The notes: a model not told the origin generated them from the letters alone. Shown: positions 1 to 6,594, numbered from the stretch's first letter. The stretch is 8,890 nt of DNA from Crocinitomicaceae bacterium (GCA_002696025.1 NZQU01000053.1:1-8890), one strand, 5' to 3'. Made by a program: numbers and translations.

Positions 1-57
1 ATTGATATTTCAAATTATAAAGTAAATAAAGGTCTATCAGATTCCATTTTTAAATAA
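1..57 (+). CDS. 3' end of an upstream gene (partial, unidentified)
   Basis: Frame 1 is open from the window edge for 18 codons and ends in tandem stops TAA TGA (55-60). It encodes a plausible hydrophilic carboxy terminus, ending in GLSDSIFK. The other two forward frames close quickly. The ending faintly resembles the tails of Bacteroidota LolA-like lipoprotein-sorting proteins, but this is memory-based and far too short to assign a function. A short AT-rich frame can stay open by chance, so confidence is limited. No clear intrinsic terminator lies between this stop and the next gene. Confidence 0.45.
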   Translation: MDISNYKVNKGLSDSIFK

Positions 58-119
58 TGATTGATCATTTGTTAAAATTTTAATCACACATTTAATTATT
101 AAATTCCCTCATAGATTGT

Positions 120-127
120 TAAATTTG
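120..127 (+). promoter_or_regulatory. Candidate -7 promoter box before the lamin-tail/cupredoxin gene
   Basis: TAAATTTG is an exact match to the Bacteroidota -7 consensus TAnnTTTG and lies 11 bases before the ATG at 139. No TTTG or TTG is found 16 to 23 bases upstream, so the -33 half is not supported. Transcription would start only a few bases before the ATG. The stretch from 128 to 136 is a run of nine A and there is no Shine-Dalgarno sequence. Confidence 0.4.
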
Positions 128-138
128 AAAAAAAAACT

Positions 139-1932
139 ATGAGAAATTTATACACTACAATTTTATCTTTATTTATTTCTGGACTTTGTTTTTCACAAAC
201 CAGCGGGCTTTTCTTTTCAGAATATGCTGAAGGAAGTTCAAACAATAAGTACCTGGAAATATATAACGGAACAGGTTCAGCTGTTGACTTAAGTTTATTC
301 TCCATCTCCTCATGTACAAATGGATGTGATAATTTCAATGAATTTGATTACCCTGACAACATCCAATTCGCCCCCGGTACAATGTTAGCTGATGGAGCCA
401 TTTATATAATTGCACATCCAAGTTCAGATTCCACTATACTTGCTGTGGCAAATCAAACATTTACATATTTAAGCAATGGTGATGATGCTTATGCATTAAC
501 AGTTGCTGGTGCAACAGCAACAAGCTATACCATTATAGATCTTATTGGTGATATGCAAGGAGATCCCGGAAGTGGTTGGCCTGTAGCCGGAATAAACAAT
601 GGAACAAAAGACCATACGCTTATTCGTAAAGGAAGTGTTTGCCAAGGAAACCCTGTTGAATTAGGATCATTTGGAACAGATTCTTTAAATAGTGAATGGG
701 TGGTAATGCCTCAAAATGATTGGACCGATTTGGGTTCACATTCTGCAAGTTGTTCTTCTGGATCAAGTTGTACTGCCAATGGAGGAAACGATCAAAAAGT
801 TTGTAAAGGAGATACCGTACTACTAAACGCTATTGGCCCATCCCCTATTGTAAATATCAATCATACGGTTCAAACCTCTGGACTTGCTTTTACTCCAGAT
901 TCTATTACTATTAACTTGGGTGATACTGTAACATTTATAAATACTGGAGGAAATCATAACGTAAATGGAACCACTTCTACTTTCCCTTCCAATCCTGCAA
1001 GTTTTGGCAATAGTTTAGGAACTGGATGGACTTTTACCCATGTTTTTACGGTTGCTGGAACATATGATTATCAATGTGACCCACATGTTGGTATGGGTAT
1101 GACAGGTAAAATCATTGTTTCTGCACCAAGTTCTAATTTATCTTACACTTGGCTGAACTTATCAAACCCAATGGCTATGCCAGTTATAGCACAACAAACA
1201 TCGTTTATAGCCACAAGCAATGAAGACTATATGTTAATTGTAATCGACTCTGTTACAAACTGTTTAGAAATGGATACAGTTACCATAAGCGTTAGTGATA
1301 TTGCTATCAGTGCTGGTGCTAATCAAACCATTTGTGAGGGAGACACTGCGATATTAACAGCAACACCAACAGGAGGTTTCCCAAGCACTTCAGTCTACTG
1401 GATTTCCTTAAATTCTACAGCCTTGACACAAAGTGTAACCCCAAATTCTACTACTTCTTATGACGTTGTAGCAATTGACACTATTGGATGTAAGTCATTT
1501 GATACGGTTAAAGTGACTGTAAATAATATTTCTACTAATACAATCACTGAAAGTGGACTAGATTCTGTAGTGGTAAATGGCCAAACCTACTCATCTACTG
1601 GCACCTACACCCAAACACTAACCAATGCTGCAGGATGTGATAGTATTTTAACCATCAATGTAACGATCAATACTTCAGCTGGCTTGACAGCTTTTGAAAC
1701 TTTACAAATCAATGCTTATCCAAATCCAAGTTCTGGAATTATAAAAATTCAAGGAATTGAAAAACTAGGAGTTATTTATGGAATAAACATACAAAATAGC
1801 GAAGGAAGAATCTTAAAAGAGATTTCAACGGATTATTCGGAGATAAATATTTCTGATCTTCGTTCTGGAATTTATTTCCTAAATATACTTCACGAAAATG
1901 GAGAAGGAAATATTCGAATTATAAAAAAATAA
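139..1932 (+). CDS. Secreted T9SS protein with lamin-tail, Ig-like and plastocyanin-like copper domains
   Basis: This 597-residue protein is predicted to be exported by Sec and then handed to the type IX secretion system. Residues 1-20 form a signal peptide ending in CFSQ. Residues about 24-204 look like a lamin-tail domain (FFSEYAEGSSNNKYLEIYN, then HTLIRKGSV). Residues about 214-236 and 330-386 look like two halves of one Ig-like repeat (KVCKGDTVLLNA; TVTISV). Between them, 237-329 is a plastocyanin-like domain with a full type 1 copper ligand set: His273, Cys313, His316 and Met321, in CDPHVGMGM with the C-x2-H-x4-M spacing of plastocyanin. A second, intact Ig-like repeat spans about 387-462 (TICEGDTAIL), followed by a GTYTQTLTNAAGCDS segment near 488-501. 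Residues 522-597 are a type A sorting domain (NAYPNPSSG, ISDLRSGIYFLNI, ending RIIKK). Copper binding and any electron-transfer or adhesive role are inferred. A strong terminator follows. Confidence 0.88.
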   Translation: MRNLYTTILSLFISGLCFSQTSGLFFSEYAEGSSNNKYLEIYNGTGSAVDLSLFSISSCTNGCDNFNEFDYPDNIQFAPGTMLADGAIYIIAHPSSDSTILAVANQTFTYLSNGDDAYALTVAGATATSYTIIDLIGDMQGDPGSGWPVAGINNGTKDHTLIRKGSVCQGNPVELGSFGTDSLNSEWVVMPQNDWTDLGSHSASCSSGSSCTANGGNDQKVCKGDTVLLNAIGPSPIVNINHTVQTSGLAFTPDSITINLGDTVTFINTGGNHNVNGTTSTFPSNPASFGNSLGTGWTFTHVFTVAGTYDYQCDPHVGMGMTGKIIVSAPSSNLSYTWLNLSNPMAMPVIAQQTSFIATSNEDYMLIVIDSVTNCLEMDTVTISVSDIAISAGANQTICEGDTAILTATPTGGFPSTSVYWISLNSTALTQSVTPNSTTSYDVVAIDTIGCKSFDTVKVTVNNISTNTITESGLDSVVVNGQTYSSTGTYTQTLTNAAGCDSILTINVTINTSAGLTAFETLQINAYPNPSSGIIKIQGIEKLGVIYGINIQNSEGRILKEISTDYSEINISDLRSGIYFLNILHENGEGNIRIIKK

Positions 1933-1950
1933 TACTTCAAATTTAATTTT

Positions 1951-1980
1951 AAAGGGGGAGCTTTCCCCCTTTTTTTATTT
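1951..1980 (+). terminator. Rho-independent terminator after the lamin-tail/cupredoxin gene
   Basis: A perfect 9-bp stem, AAAGGGGGA (1951-1959) with TCCCCCTTT (1964-1972), closes on the tetraloop GCTT and runs into a T-rich tail to 1980. It begins 18 bases after the stop codon. The GC-rich core stands out in this AT-rich region. The base preceding the stem on the other strand is not a strong T-tract, so it should act mainly on the forward strand. The next gene's ATG is the very next base (1981). Confidence 0.9.
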
Positions 1981-2334
1981 ATGGAACTCATTTTTGTTTA
2001 TAATGCAAATTCAGGAATAAAAGCGGCAGTCATAGACTATTTACACAAAATAGTCCATCCCTCAACTTATCCCTGTCATTTATGTGCATTAACTCATTCA
2101 AATATTGGAGAAAGAAAAGTATGGAAGGAGTTTGTGAAGAATTCGGAAGTAAAAATGACCTTTCATCATATTGATGATTTTGAAGCTGAATACACTTACA
2201 CTAAAAATTACCCGGTAATTTTAATCAAAGAAAAAAATACTTTGACATCATTTCTAGATAAAAATCAAATAAACAATATTCATTCAATTGAAAAGCTAAT
2301 GTCTTTTATTGAGAATAACGTAAATTTGAAATAA
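1981..2334 (+). CDS. Small conserved protein of unknown function with a CxLCAL motif
   Basis: The 117-residue product has no signal peptide or membrane segment, so it is probably cytoplasmic. It opens MELIFVYNANSG and carries PCHLCALTH at residues 31-39, with Cys32 and Cys35 as a CxLC pair. From memory, similar short proteins (FVYNA-SG, then a CNLCALT-type motif) occur in Bacteroidota and other marine bacteria, some labelled 'GTPase'. I see no Walker or NKxD motif here, so I do not use that name. A central part rich in Phe, His and Asp (TFHHIDDFEAEY) and the segment YPVILIKEK, about residues 79-87, could suit a small alpha/beta fold; this is a guess. The ATG is chosen because the FVYNANSG start fits the family. 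It directly follows the terminator tail, with no leader or Shine-Dalgarno sequence, so its promoter is unclear. Confidence 0.8.
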   Translation: MELIFVYNANSGIKAAVIDYLHKIVHPSTYPCHLCALTHSNIGERKVWKEFVKNSEVKMTFHHIDDFEAEYTYTKNYPVILIKEKNTLTSFLDKNQINNIHSIEKLMSFIENNVNLK

Positions 2335-2352
2335 AAGAAAATACTACCTTTG
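2325..2352 (+). promoter_or_regulatory. Bacteroidota-type promoter for the lipoprotein gene
   Basis: TTTG (2325-2328) and TACCTTTG (2345-2352, exact TAnnTTTG) are separated by 16 bases, which fits the -33/-7 architecture of Bacteroidota housekeeping promoters. The ATG at 2361 begins 8 bases after the -7 box, giving a very short leader. The -33 element overlaps the last codons of the CxLCAL gene. The kynU promoter has the same 16-base spacing. Confidence 0.6.
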
Positions 2353-2360
2353 ACTTCGAC

Positions 2361-3128
2361 ATGCAATTATTTAAACCCCTATTTTTTTGTTCTTTAATCG
2401 CGTTTTTTTTAAGTTGTTCAACTAAAGAAAAAAAATCAGCAACTGTTGAAAAAAACGAAACACCTGTAATTTCAAAAAAAGCAGAACAAGAGGATAACAA
2501 TTCTAAAATTGAAGAAGAAACAAGAGAAAAAACCAAAGCTGAAGAGTCATCGTTAGATGATGATACCACAGAAGTTAAAATATCGGAAAAAGATTTAGAA
2601 ATTATTTTTTCTTCAACAAACTATTGGTTTGAATATAATGACTCTATAGAAAAACTTGAAAATGACACGATTAATTTTGAGCTTGACCTTGGAAATGATG
2701 TGAGAGGATTAAATATAAAAGTAGAAACATCAAAATATGATAGCATTGAAGTATATCAGCAATATAAAAATGTGATTTCATTAATGAACGATGGCAAACA
2801 TTGTGATTTAGTTAATTGGAAAAGTCATTCATCCGAATGGCTTGCTATTAAAACAATTGAAGCTAATAAGCATTTTCAAATAGATACATTTGAATACTCA
2901 GTTGACTTTGTCTCTTTTAATTTAAATGATCTAAAAGTTGAAGTTAAAAATTCGTGTGGTGAAATGTGGTACGATTTAATTAAGGAAATAAAAGAAATAC
3001 AAAACATCAATGAATACCCATTTGGAGTTGCTACTTATAAATTTTACTTGAAATTTATTTTACACAACAAACAAGAAAACATTAAAAAAGAAAAAATAAT
3101 TTCATTCTCATTACCCCTGGGATGTTAA
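2361..3128 (+). CDS. Predicted lipoprotein, function unknown
   Basis: The 255-residue product begins with a lipoprotein signal peptide: Lys5, a hydrophobic stretch and the lipobox FFLSC, with Cys19 as the likely lipidated residue. After it comes STKEKK, basic rather than acidic. Known Bacteroidota lipoprotein export signals for surface display are acidic just after the Cys, so the periplasmic face is the better guess. Residues about 21-75 are a highly charged Lys/Glu-rich, low-complexity linker. Residues about 78-255 look like a globular domain with alternating hydrophobic strands (INFELDLGNDVRGLNIKV, FEYSVDFVSFNLNDLKVEV) and a few Trp. Cys148, Cys199 and a terminal Cys255 could form disulfides. 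I do not recognise the family. It has its own promoter and is followed 12 bases later by proC, with which it may be co-transcribed. No Shine-Dalgarno sequence is present. Confidence 0.8.
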   Translation: MQLFKPLFFCSLIAFFLSCSTKEKKSATVEKNETPVISKKAEQEDNNSKIEEETREKTKAEESSLDDDTTEVKISEKDLEIIFSSTNYWFEYNDSIEKLENDTINFELDLGNDVRGLNIKVETSKYDSIEVYQQYKNVISLMNDGKHCDLVNWKSHSSEWLAIKTIEANKHFQIDTFEYSVDFVSFNLNDLKVEVKNSCGEMWYDLIKEIKEIQNINEYPFGVATYKFYLKFILHNKQENIKKEKIISFSLPLGC

Positions 3129-3140
3129 TACACTTGTCTA

Positions 3141-3944
3141 ATGAAAGAGAAAATCGCAATCATAGGGTGTGGTAATCTAGGTAAATCCATACTAAATGGA
3201 CTTTTAAATACAAAAGAAATTTCACCCAACAACATAACCGTTACCAAAAGAAATTTAAAAAGTTTAGAAAGTCACACCAATAAATCATTTAATAAAACCA
3301 GTAACAACATTGAAGCAGTAATTAATTCAGAGGTAATCATTTTAGCAATTAAACCCTATAATTTAATTTCTGTTATAAATGAGATTAAAAATAAGATTGA
3401 CACTAATAAGCATATCATTGTTTCACTTGCTACCGGAGTTTCAATAAAAGAAATAGAAGCAGTACTACCCAAAAACACCTCTATTTATAGAGCAATGCCA
3501 AATACAGCTGCTGATGTTTCTGAATCAATCACCTGTATTTGTTCAAATGACAACAATCAAGAAAACAATAATAAGGTTAGCGAAATTTTCAACTCTATAG
3601 GATCAAGTATATTTATTAATGAAGACCTTATGGAGTCTGCTACAGTTCTTGGCGCATGTGGGATTGCATATGTTCTCAGATTTATAAGAGCCATGATTCA
3701 AGGAGGCATTCAAATAGGATTTGATGCCAAAACAGCTAATGAAATTGTGACACAAACCGTTAAAGGTGCGTCTGAATTATTAATCACAAACAAACAGCAC
3801 CCTGAATTTGAAATAGACAAAGTAACCACTCCGAAAGGATGTACCATCGTAGGCATTAATGAAATGGAACATAACGGCTTTAGCTCTTCATTAATCAAAG
3901 GCTTGATGGCCTCTTATAACGACATTAAAAATGATGAGAAGTAA
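3141..3944 (+). CDS. proC: Pyrroline-5-carboxylate reductase
   Basis: ProC reduces 1-pyrroline-5-carboxylate to L-proline with NAD(P)H, the last step of proline synthesis, in the cytoplasm. The 267-residue length is normal. Residues 5-22 are a Rossmann dinucleotide-binding motif with G9-C-G11-N-L-G14. AIKP at 69-72 and RAMPNT at 117-122 are typical family motifs. The carboxy-terminal dimerisation/active-site region includes TVKGASELL (206-214) and TTPKGCTIVGINEMEHNGFS (229-248), the Bacteroidota version of the P5CR signature. Residue 73 after KP is Tyr where many homologues have Gln. The start is fixed by the Rossmann motif. The gene lies 12 bases after the lipoprotein gene; an imperfect -7 box (TACACTTG, 3129-3136) sits just before the ATG. 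It converges on hemL with a 12-base gap and no visible terminator. No proA or proB is in the window. Confidence 0.95.
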   Translation: MKEKIAIIGCGNLGKSILNGLLNTKEISPNNITVTKRNLKSLESHTNKSFNKTSNNIEAVINSEVIILAIKPYNLISVINEIKNKIDTNKHIIVSLATGVSIKEIEAVLPKNTSIYRAMPNTAADVSESITCICSNDNNQENNNKVSEIFNSIGSSIFINEDLMESATVLGACGIAYVLRFIRAMIQGGIQIGFDAKTANEIVTQTVKGASELLITNKQHPEFEIDKVTTPKGCTIVGINEMEHNGFSSSLIKGLMASYNDIKNDEK

Positions 3945-3956
3945 GCAATAGAGAAA

Positions 3957-5261
3957 TTAATAAACTTCATCTATAGCTTTACAAAATAATTCAATCGCTT
4001 TATCCAAGACCTCTTTTGTGTGAGCATTAGAAATAAACCCAACTTCATAACCACTAGGGCCTATGTAAACCCCCTTATTTAACAACAACTTGTGAAGTTT
4101 ATTAAAAACATTCATATCAGAATCTATTTGATCTGCTGACTGAATTTTCTTATTTCCTGCAAAAGAGAACCAAAAAATAGACCCCACAGAAACAATTTCA
4201 ATTGGGCAATTTTTAGAAGTACAAAAATCATTTATCGAGTCAACAAAATAATTGGTGCGTTCTTGCTGATTTAAATAAAAATCTTTTGAGCTACATTCTT
4301 TTAATTGAGCTATACCAGCTGACATTGCTACAGGATTACCAGATAATGTTCCTGCTTGATAAACAGGGCCCTCAGGAGATACACTTGACATAATTTCATT
4401 AGAGGAAGCATAAGCTCCCACAGGAAGTCCACCACCAATAATTTTTCCATAAGTTACAATATCTGGAATGATACCATAATGTTCTGCCGCACCACCAAAA
4501 GCAACCCTAAATCCAGAAATAACTTCATCAAAAATCAACAATATTGAAAACTCAGTACACCATTTTCTTAAATCCTTTAAAAAATTAAGATCTTGTAATA
4601 ACAAACCATTATTTGCTGGTATGGGTTCAATAATAACACAAGACAAATCATCTTGATGTTTTTTTAAAGTTTCATATAGTAATTCAGAATTATTTAATGG
4701 TAAAACCAATGTTTCATTTGCAAACGACTCTGGAACACCTGCACTTGAAGAGGCTCCAAAAGTAGCCAAACCACTTCCTGCTTTAACCAATAATGAGTCA
4801 ACATGACCATGATAACATCCCTCAAATTTTAAAATCTTATCTTTTCCTGTATGTCCTCTTGCCAATCTAATAGCAGACATCACGGCTTCAGTTCCTGAAC
4901 TTACAAATCTAATTTTATCAATAAATGGAATTCTTGAAAGGATAATTTCTGCCAATTCGTTTTCTAGTTTTGTTGGCGCTCCAAAACTTGATCCATTTTC
5001 TAATGCAGCTAAAACCTTTTGTTTCACTTTTTGATTGTTGTGGCCAAGAATAAGCGGCCCCCAACTGCAACAGAAATCAATGAATTTATTATCATCCTCA
5101 TCCCAAATATATGGCCCATCTCCTTTTTTTATGAATAATGGGGTTCCTCCAACTGAACGAAATGCTCTAACTGGTGAATTAACACCTCCAGGGAAATAAT
5201 TCTTTGCTTTACCAAAAAGAACTTTTGAATTGTCTCTATTAATATCTGTTTTGGATTCCAT
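3957..5261 (-). CDS. hemL: Glutamate-1-semialdehyde 2,1-aminomutase
   Basis: HemL is a PLP enzyme that converts glutamate-1-semialdehyde to 5-aminolevulinate, the final step of the C5 route feeding heme and other tetrapyrroles. The 434 residues match the family length. Diagnostic motifs are FPGGVNSPVRAF (23-34), the phosphate-binding SSGTEAVMSA (121-130), HGHVDSLLVKAGSG (151-164), FDEVISGFR (244-252), the Schiff-base lysine K273 in TYGKIIGGGLPVGAY, and YQAGTLSGNP (301-310). FPGGVNSP and the GHVDSLLVKAGSG loop separate it from acetylornithine and other class III aminotransferases. The ending GPSGYEVGFISNAHT (401-415) is the Bacteroidota-style variant. The start at 5261 gives the expected amino terminus before FPGGVNSP; there is no Shine-Dalgarno sequence. 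Its 3' end faces proC and its 5' end faces kynU across 51 bases. hemA and other heme genes are not in the window. Confidence 0.96.
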   Translation of the reverse strand: MESKTDINRDNSKVLFGKAKNYFPGGVNSPVRAFRSVGGTPLFIKKGDGPYIWDEDDNKFIDFCCSWGPLILGHNNQKVKQKVLAALENGSSFGAPTKLENELAEIILSRIPFIDKIRFVSSGTEAVMSAIRLARGHTGKDKILKFEGCYHGHVDSLLVKAGSGLATFGASSSAGVPESFANETLVLPLNNSELLYETLKKHQDDLSCVIIEPIPANNGLLLQDLNFLKDLRKWCTEFSILLIFDEVISGFRVAFGGAAEHYGIIPDIVTYGKIIGGGLPVGAYASSNEIMSSVSPEGPVYQAGTLSGNPVAMSAGIAQLKECSSKDFYLNQQERTNYFVDSINDFCTSKNCPIEIVSVGSIFWFSFAGNKKIQSADQIDSDMNVFNKLHKLLLNKGVYIGPSGYEVGFISNAHTKEVLDKAIELFCKAIDEVY

Positions 5262-5277
5262 ATAGTATGTATATTTG
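5250..5277 (+). promoter_or_regulatory. Bacteroidota-type promoter for kynU
   Basis: TTTG (5250-5253) and TATATTTG (5270-5277, exact TAnnTTTG) are 16 bases apart, the same architecture as the promoter at 2325-2352. Expected transcription start is near 5283, leaving a leader of about 30 bases before the kynU ATG at 5313. The -33 half lies inside the first codons of hemL, on the opposite strand. Confidence 0.55.
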
Positions 5278-5286
5278 CTTTTTAAA

Positions 5287-5294
5287 CAAAAATA
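5287..5294 (-). promoter_or_regulatory. Candidate -7 promoter box for hemL
   Basis: Read on the minus strand this is TATTTTTG, an exact match to TAnnTTTG. It lies 25 bases before the hemL ATG at 5261, with an expected start near 5281. No TTTG or TTG is found at the usual distance upstream (it would fall near 5311-5318), so only the -7 half is supported. It is 9 bases from the kynU -7 box on the other strand. Confidence 0.4.
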
Positions 5295-5312
5295 CTAATA
5301 TAAAGTTCGCCC

Positions 5313-6590
5313 ATGATTAGTTTTGAGAATACTTTGGATTTCGCTAAAAAAATGGATAATCAAGATCCGCTTAAAGAATATAGAAATCGTTTTCATTTTC
5401 CTGATTTTCATGAAAAAACAATTCGATATTTTACTGGTAACTCTCTTGGACTTCAACCAAAATCAACAAAACAATATATTCAAGAGGAACTTGATGATTG
5501 GGCAAAGTATGGTGTTGAAGGGCATTTTATGTCAAGAAGACCTTGGTATTCATACCATGAAAACCTTAGTAAATATACAGCTGAAATAGTTGGGGCAAAA
5601 CCTTCTGAAGTAGTTGTGACTCACTCTTTAACTACAAACCTCCATCTTTTGATGGTCTCATTTTACCAACCTCAAGGAAAAAGAACAAAAATTATTTGTG
5701 AAGAAAAAGCGTTTCCAAGTGATCAATATGCACTTGAATCTCAAATAAAACATCATCATCTCCCAAAAGAAGCATTGGTTGAGGTTGGACCAAGAGAAGG
5801 AGAACATTTAATTAGAGAAGAAGATATTTTAAATAAAATAAGTGAAGTTGGTGATGAATTGGCCCTTGTAATGATTGGAGGGGTTAATTACTATACTGGA
5901 CAATTATTTGATATGAAAAAAATAGCTTCTGCAGGACATGATGTTGGAGCTATCGTTGGATTTGATTTGGCTCACGCCGCAGGAAATATCAATCTCAATC
6001 TTCACGAATGGGGAGTTGACTTTGCTGCATGGTGTGGTTACAAATATTTAAATTCTTCACCAGGTGGTGTTTCCGGTATTTTTGTACATCAAAGACATGA
6101 AGACAAACCCGATCTTAATCGATTTGCTGGCTGGTGGGGACACGATAAAGAATCAAGATTTTTAATGGAGCCGGGCTTCAAACCGATGATAGGAGCAGAG
6201 GGGTGGCAGTTGAGCAATGCACCTGTTCTTGGTATGGCTGCACATCTTGCATCACTTGAAATATTTCATGAAGCAGGCATGGAAAATATTGGACGAAAAC
6301 GTGATATTTTAACTGCATTTCTAGAGTTTATTATCGAAGATATTTCAGAGAGAAATAAGGACAAATGTGAATTTGAAATTATCACCCCAAAATCAATCGA
6401 AAATCGAGGTGCGCAACTATCAGTTTTGGCACATGGAAAAGGAAAAAAAATGTTTGATAAGTTAACAGAACAAGGAGTAATTGCAGATTGGAGAGAGCCA
6501 AATGTAATTAGAATTGCACCCGCACCTTTATATAATTCATTTGAGGATTGTTGGTACTTTGGAGAAATTCTTGAAAAAGCATTAGATTAA
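5313..6590 (+). CDS. kynU: Kynureninase
   Basis: Kynureninase is a cytoplasmic PLP enzyme (fold type I) that cleaves L-kynurenine to anthranilate and alanine, or 3-hydroxykynurenine to 3-hydroxyanthranilate on the way to NAD. The 425 residues match the family. Visible motifs are YFTGNSLGLQP (39-49), the tryptophan-rich RRPWYSYHE region (75-83), HSLTTNLHLL (104-113) in the cofactor phosphate region, FPSDQYALESQ (134-144), GFDLAHAAGN with Asp218 and His221, and the Schiff-base lysine K244 in WCGYKYLNSSPGG. RFAGWWGHD (270-278) is also typical and separates it from cysteine desulfurases. The ATG at 5313 gives a complete amino terminus. No tryptophan 2,3-dioxygenase, formamidase, kynurenine monooxygenase or quinolinate gene is in the window, so which kynurenine branch it serves is not shown. 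The next gene begins 15 bases later and may share its transcript. Confidence 0.95.
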   Translation: MISFENTLDFAKKMDNQDPLKEYRNRFHFPDFHEKTIRYFTGNSLGLQPKSTKQYIQEELDDWAKYGVEGHFMSRRPWYSYHENLSKYTAEIVGAKPSEVVVTHSLTTNLHLLMVSFYQPQGKRTKIICEEKAFPSDQYALESQIKHHHLPKEALVEVGPREGEHLIREEDILNKISEVGDELALVMIGGVNYYTGQLFDMKKIASAGHDVGAIVGFDLAHAAGNINLNLHEWGVDFAAWCGYKYLNSSPGGVSGIFVHQRHEDKPDLNRFAGWWGHDKESRFLMEPGFKPMIGAEGWQLSNAPVLGMAAHLASLEIFHEAGMENIGRKRDILTAFLEFIIEDISERNKDKCEFEIITPKSIENRGAQLSVLAHGKGKKMFDKLTEQGVIADWREPNVIRIAPAPLYNSFEDCWYFGEILEKALD

Positions 6591-6594
6591 TTGT

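Noticed and set aside
72..83. Palindrome TTAAAATTTTAA
   Set aside because: Such AT-only palindromes are expected by chance here; there is no GC stem or T-tail to make it a terminator and no known operator match.
99..338. Minus-strand open frame of 79 codons
   Set aside because: It overlaps the start and signal peptide of the well-supported secreted protein on the other strand, and its product shows no recognisable domain.
1981..2334. Annotation of the small protein as a GTPase
   Set aside because: There is no P-loop GxxxxGK[ST], DxxG or NKxD motif; the name would rest only on labels remembered from similar proteins.
2402..2530. A-rich, repeat-like stretch in the lipoprotein gene
   Set aside because: It is explained by AAA and GAA codons of the charged linker; no regular repeat unit is present.
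2306..2569. Minus-strand open frame of 87 codons rich in Ser and Phe
   Set aside because: It is antisense to the lipoprotein's Lys/Glu-rich linker; the Ser/Phe/Leu composition is what the reverse complement of such codons gives.
3710..3898. Minus-strand open frame of 62 codons
   Set aside because: It lies wholly inside proC, opposite the conserved signature region, and has no supporting features.
3957..5261. Acetylornithine or other class III aminotransferase instead of HemL
   Set aside because: FPGGVNSP, the HGHVDSLLVKAGSG loop and GGGLPVGAY around K273 are specific to glutamate-1-semialdehyde aminomutase.
5323..5589. Plus-strand open frame of 88 codons
   Set aside because: It is a frame-shifted shadow of kynU, whose own frame is confirmed by family motifs over the same stretch.
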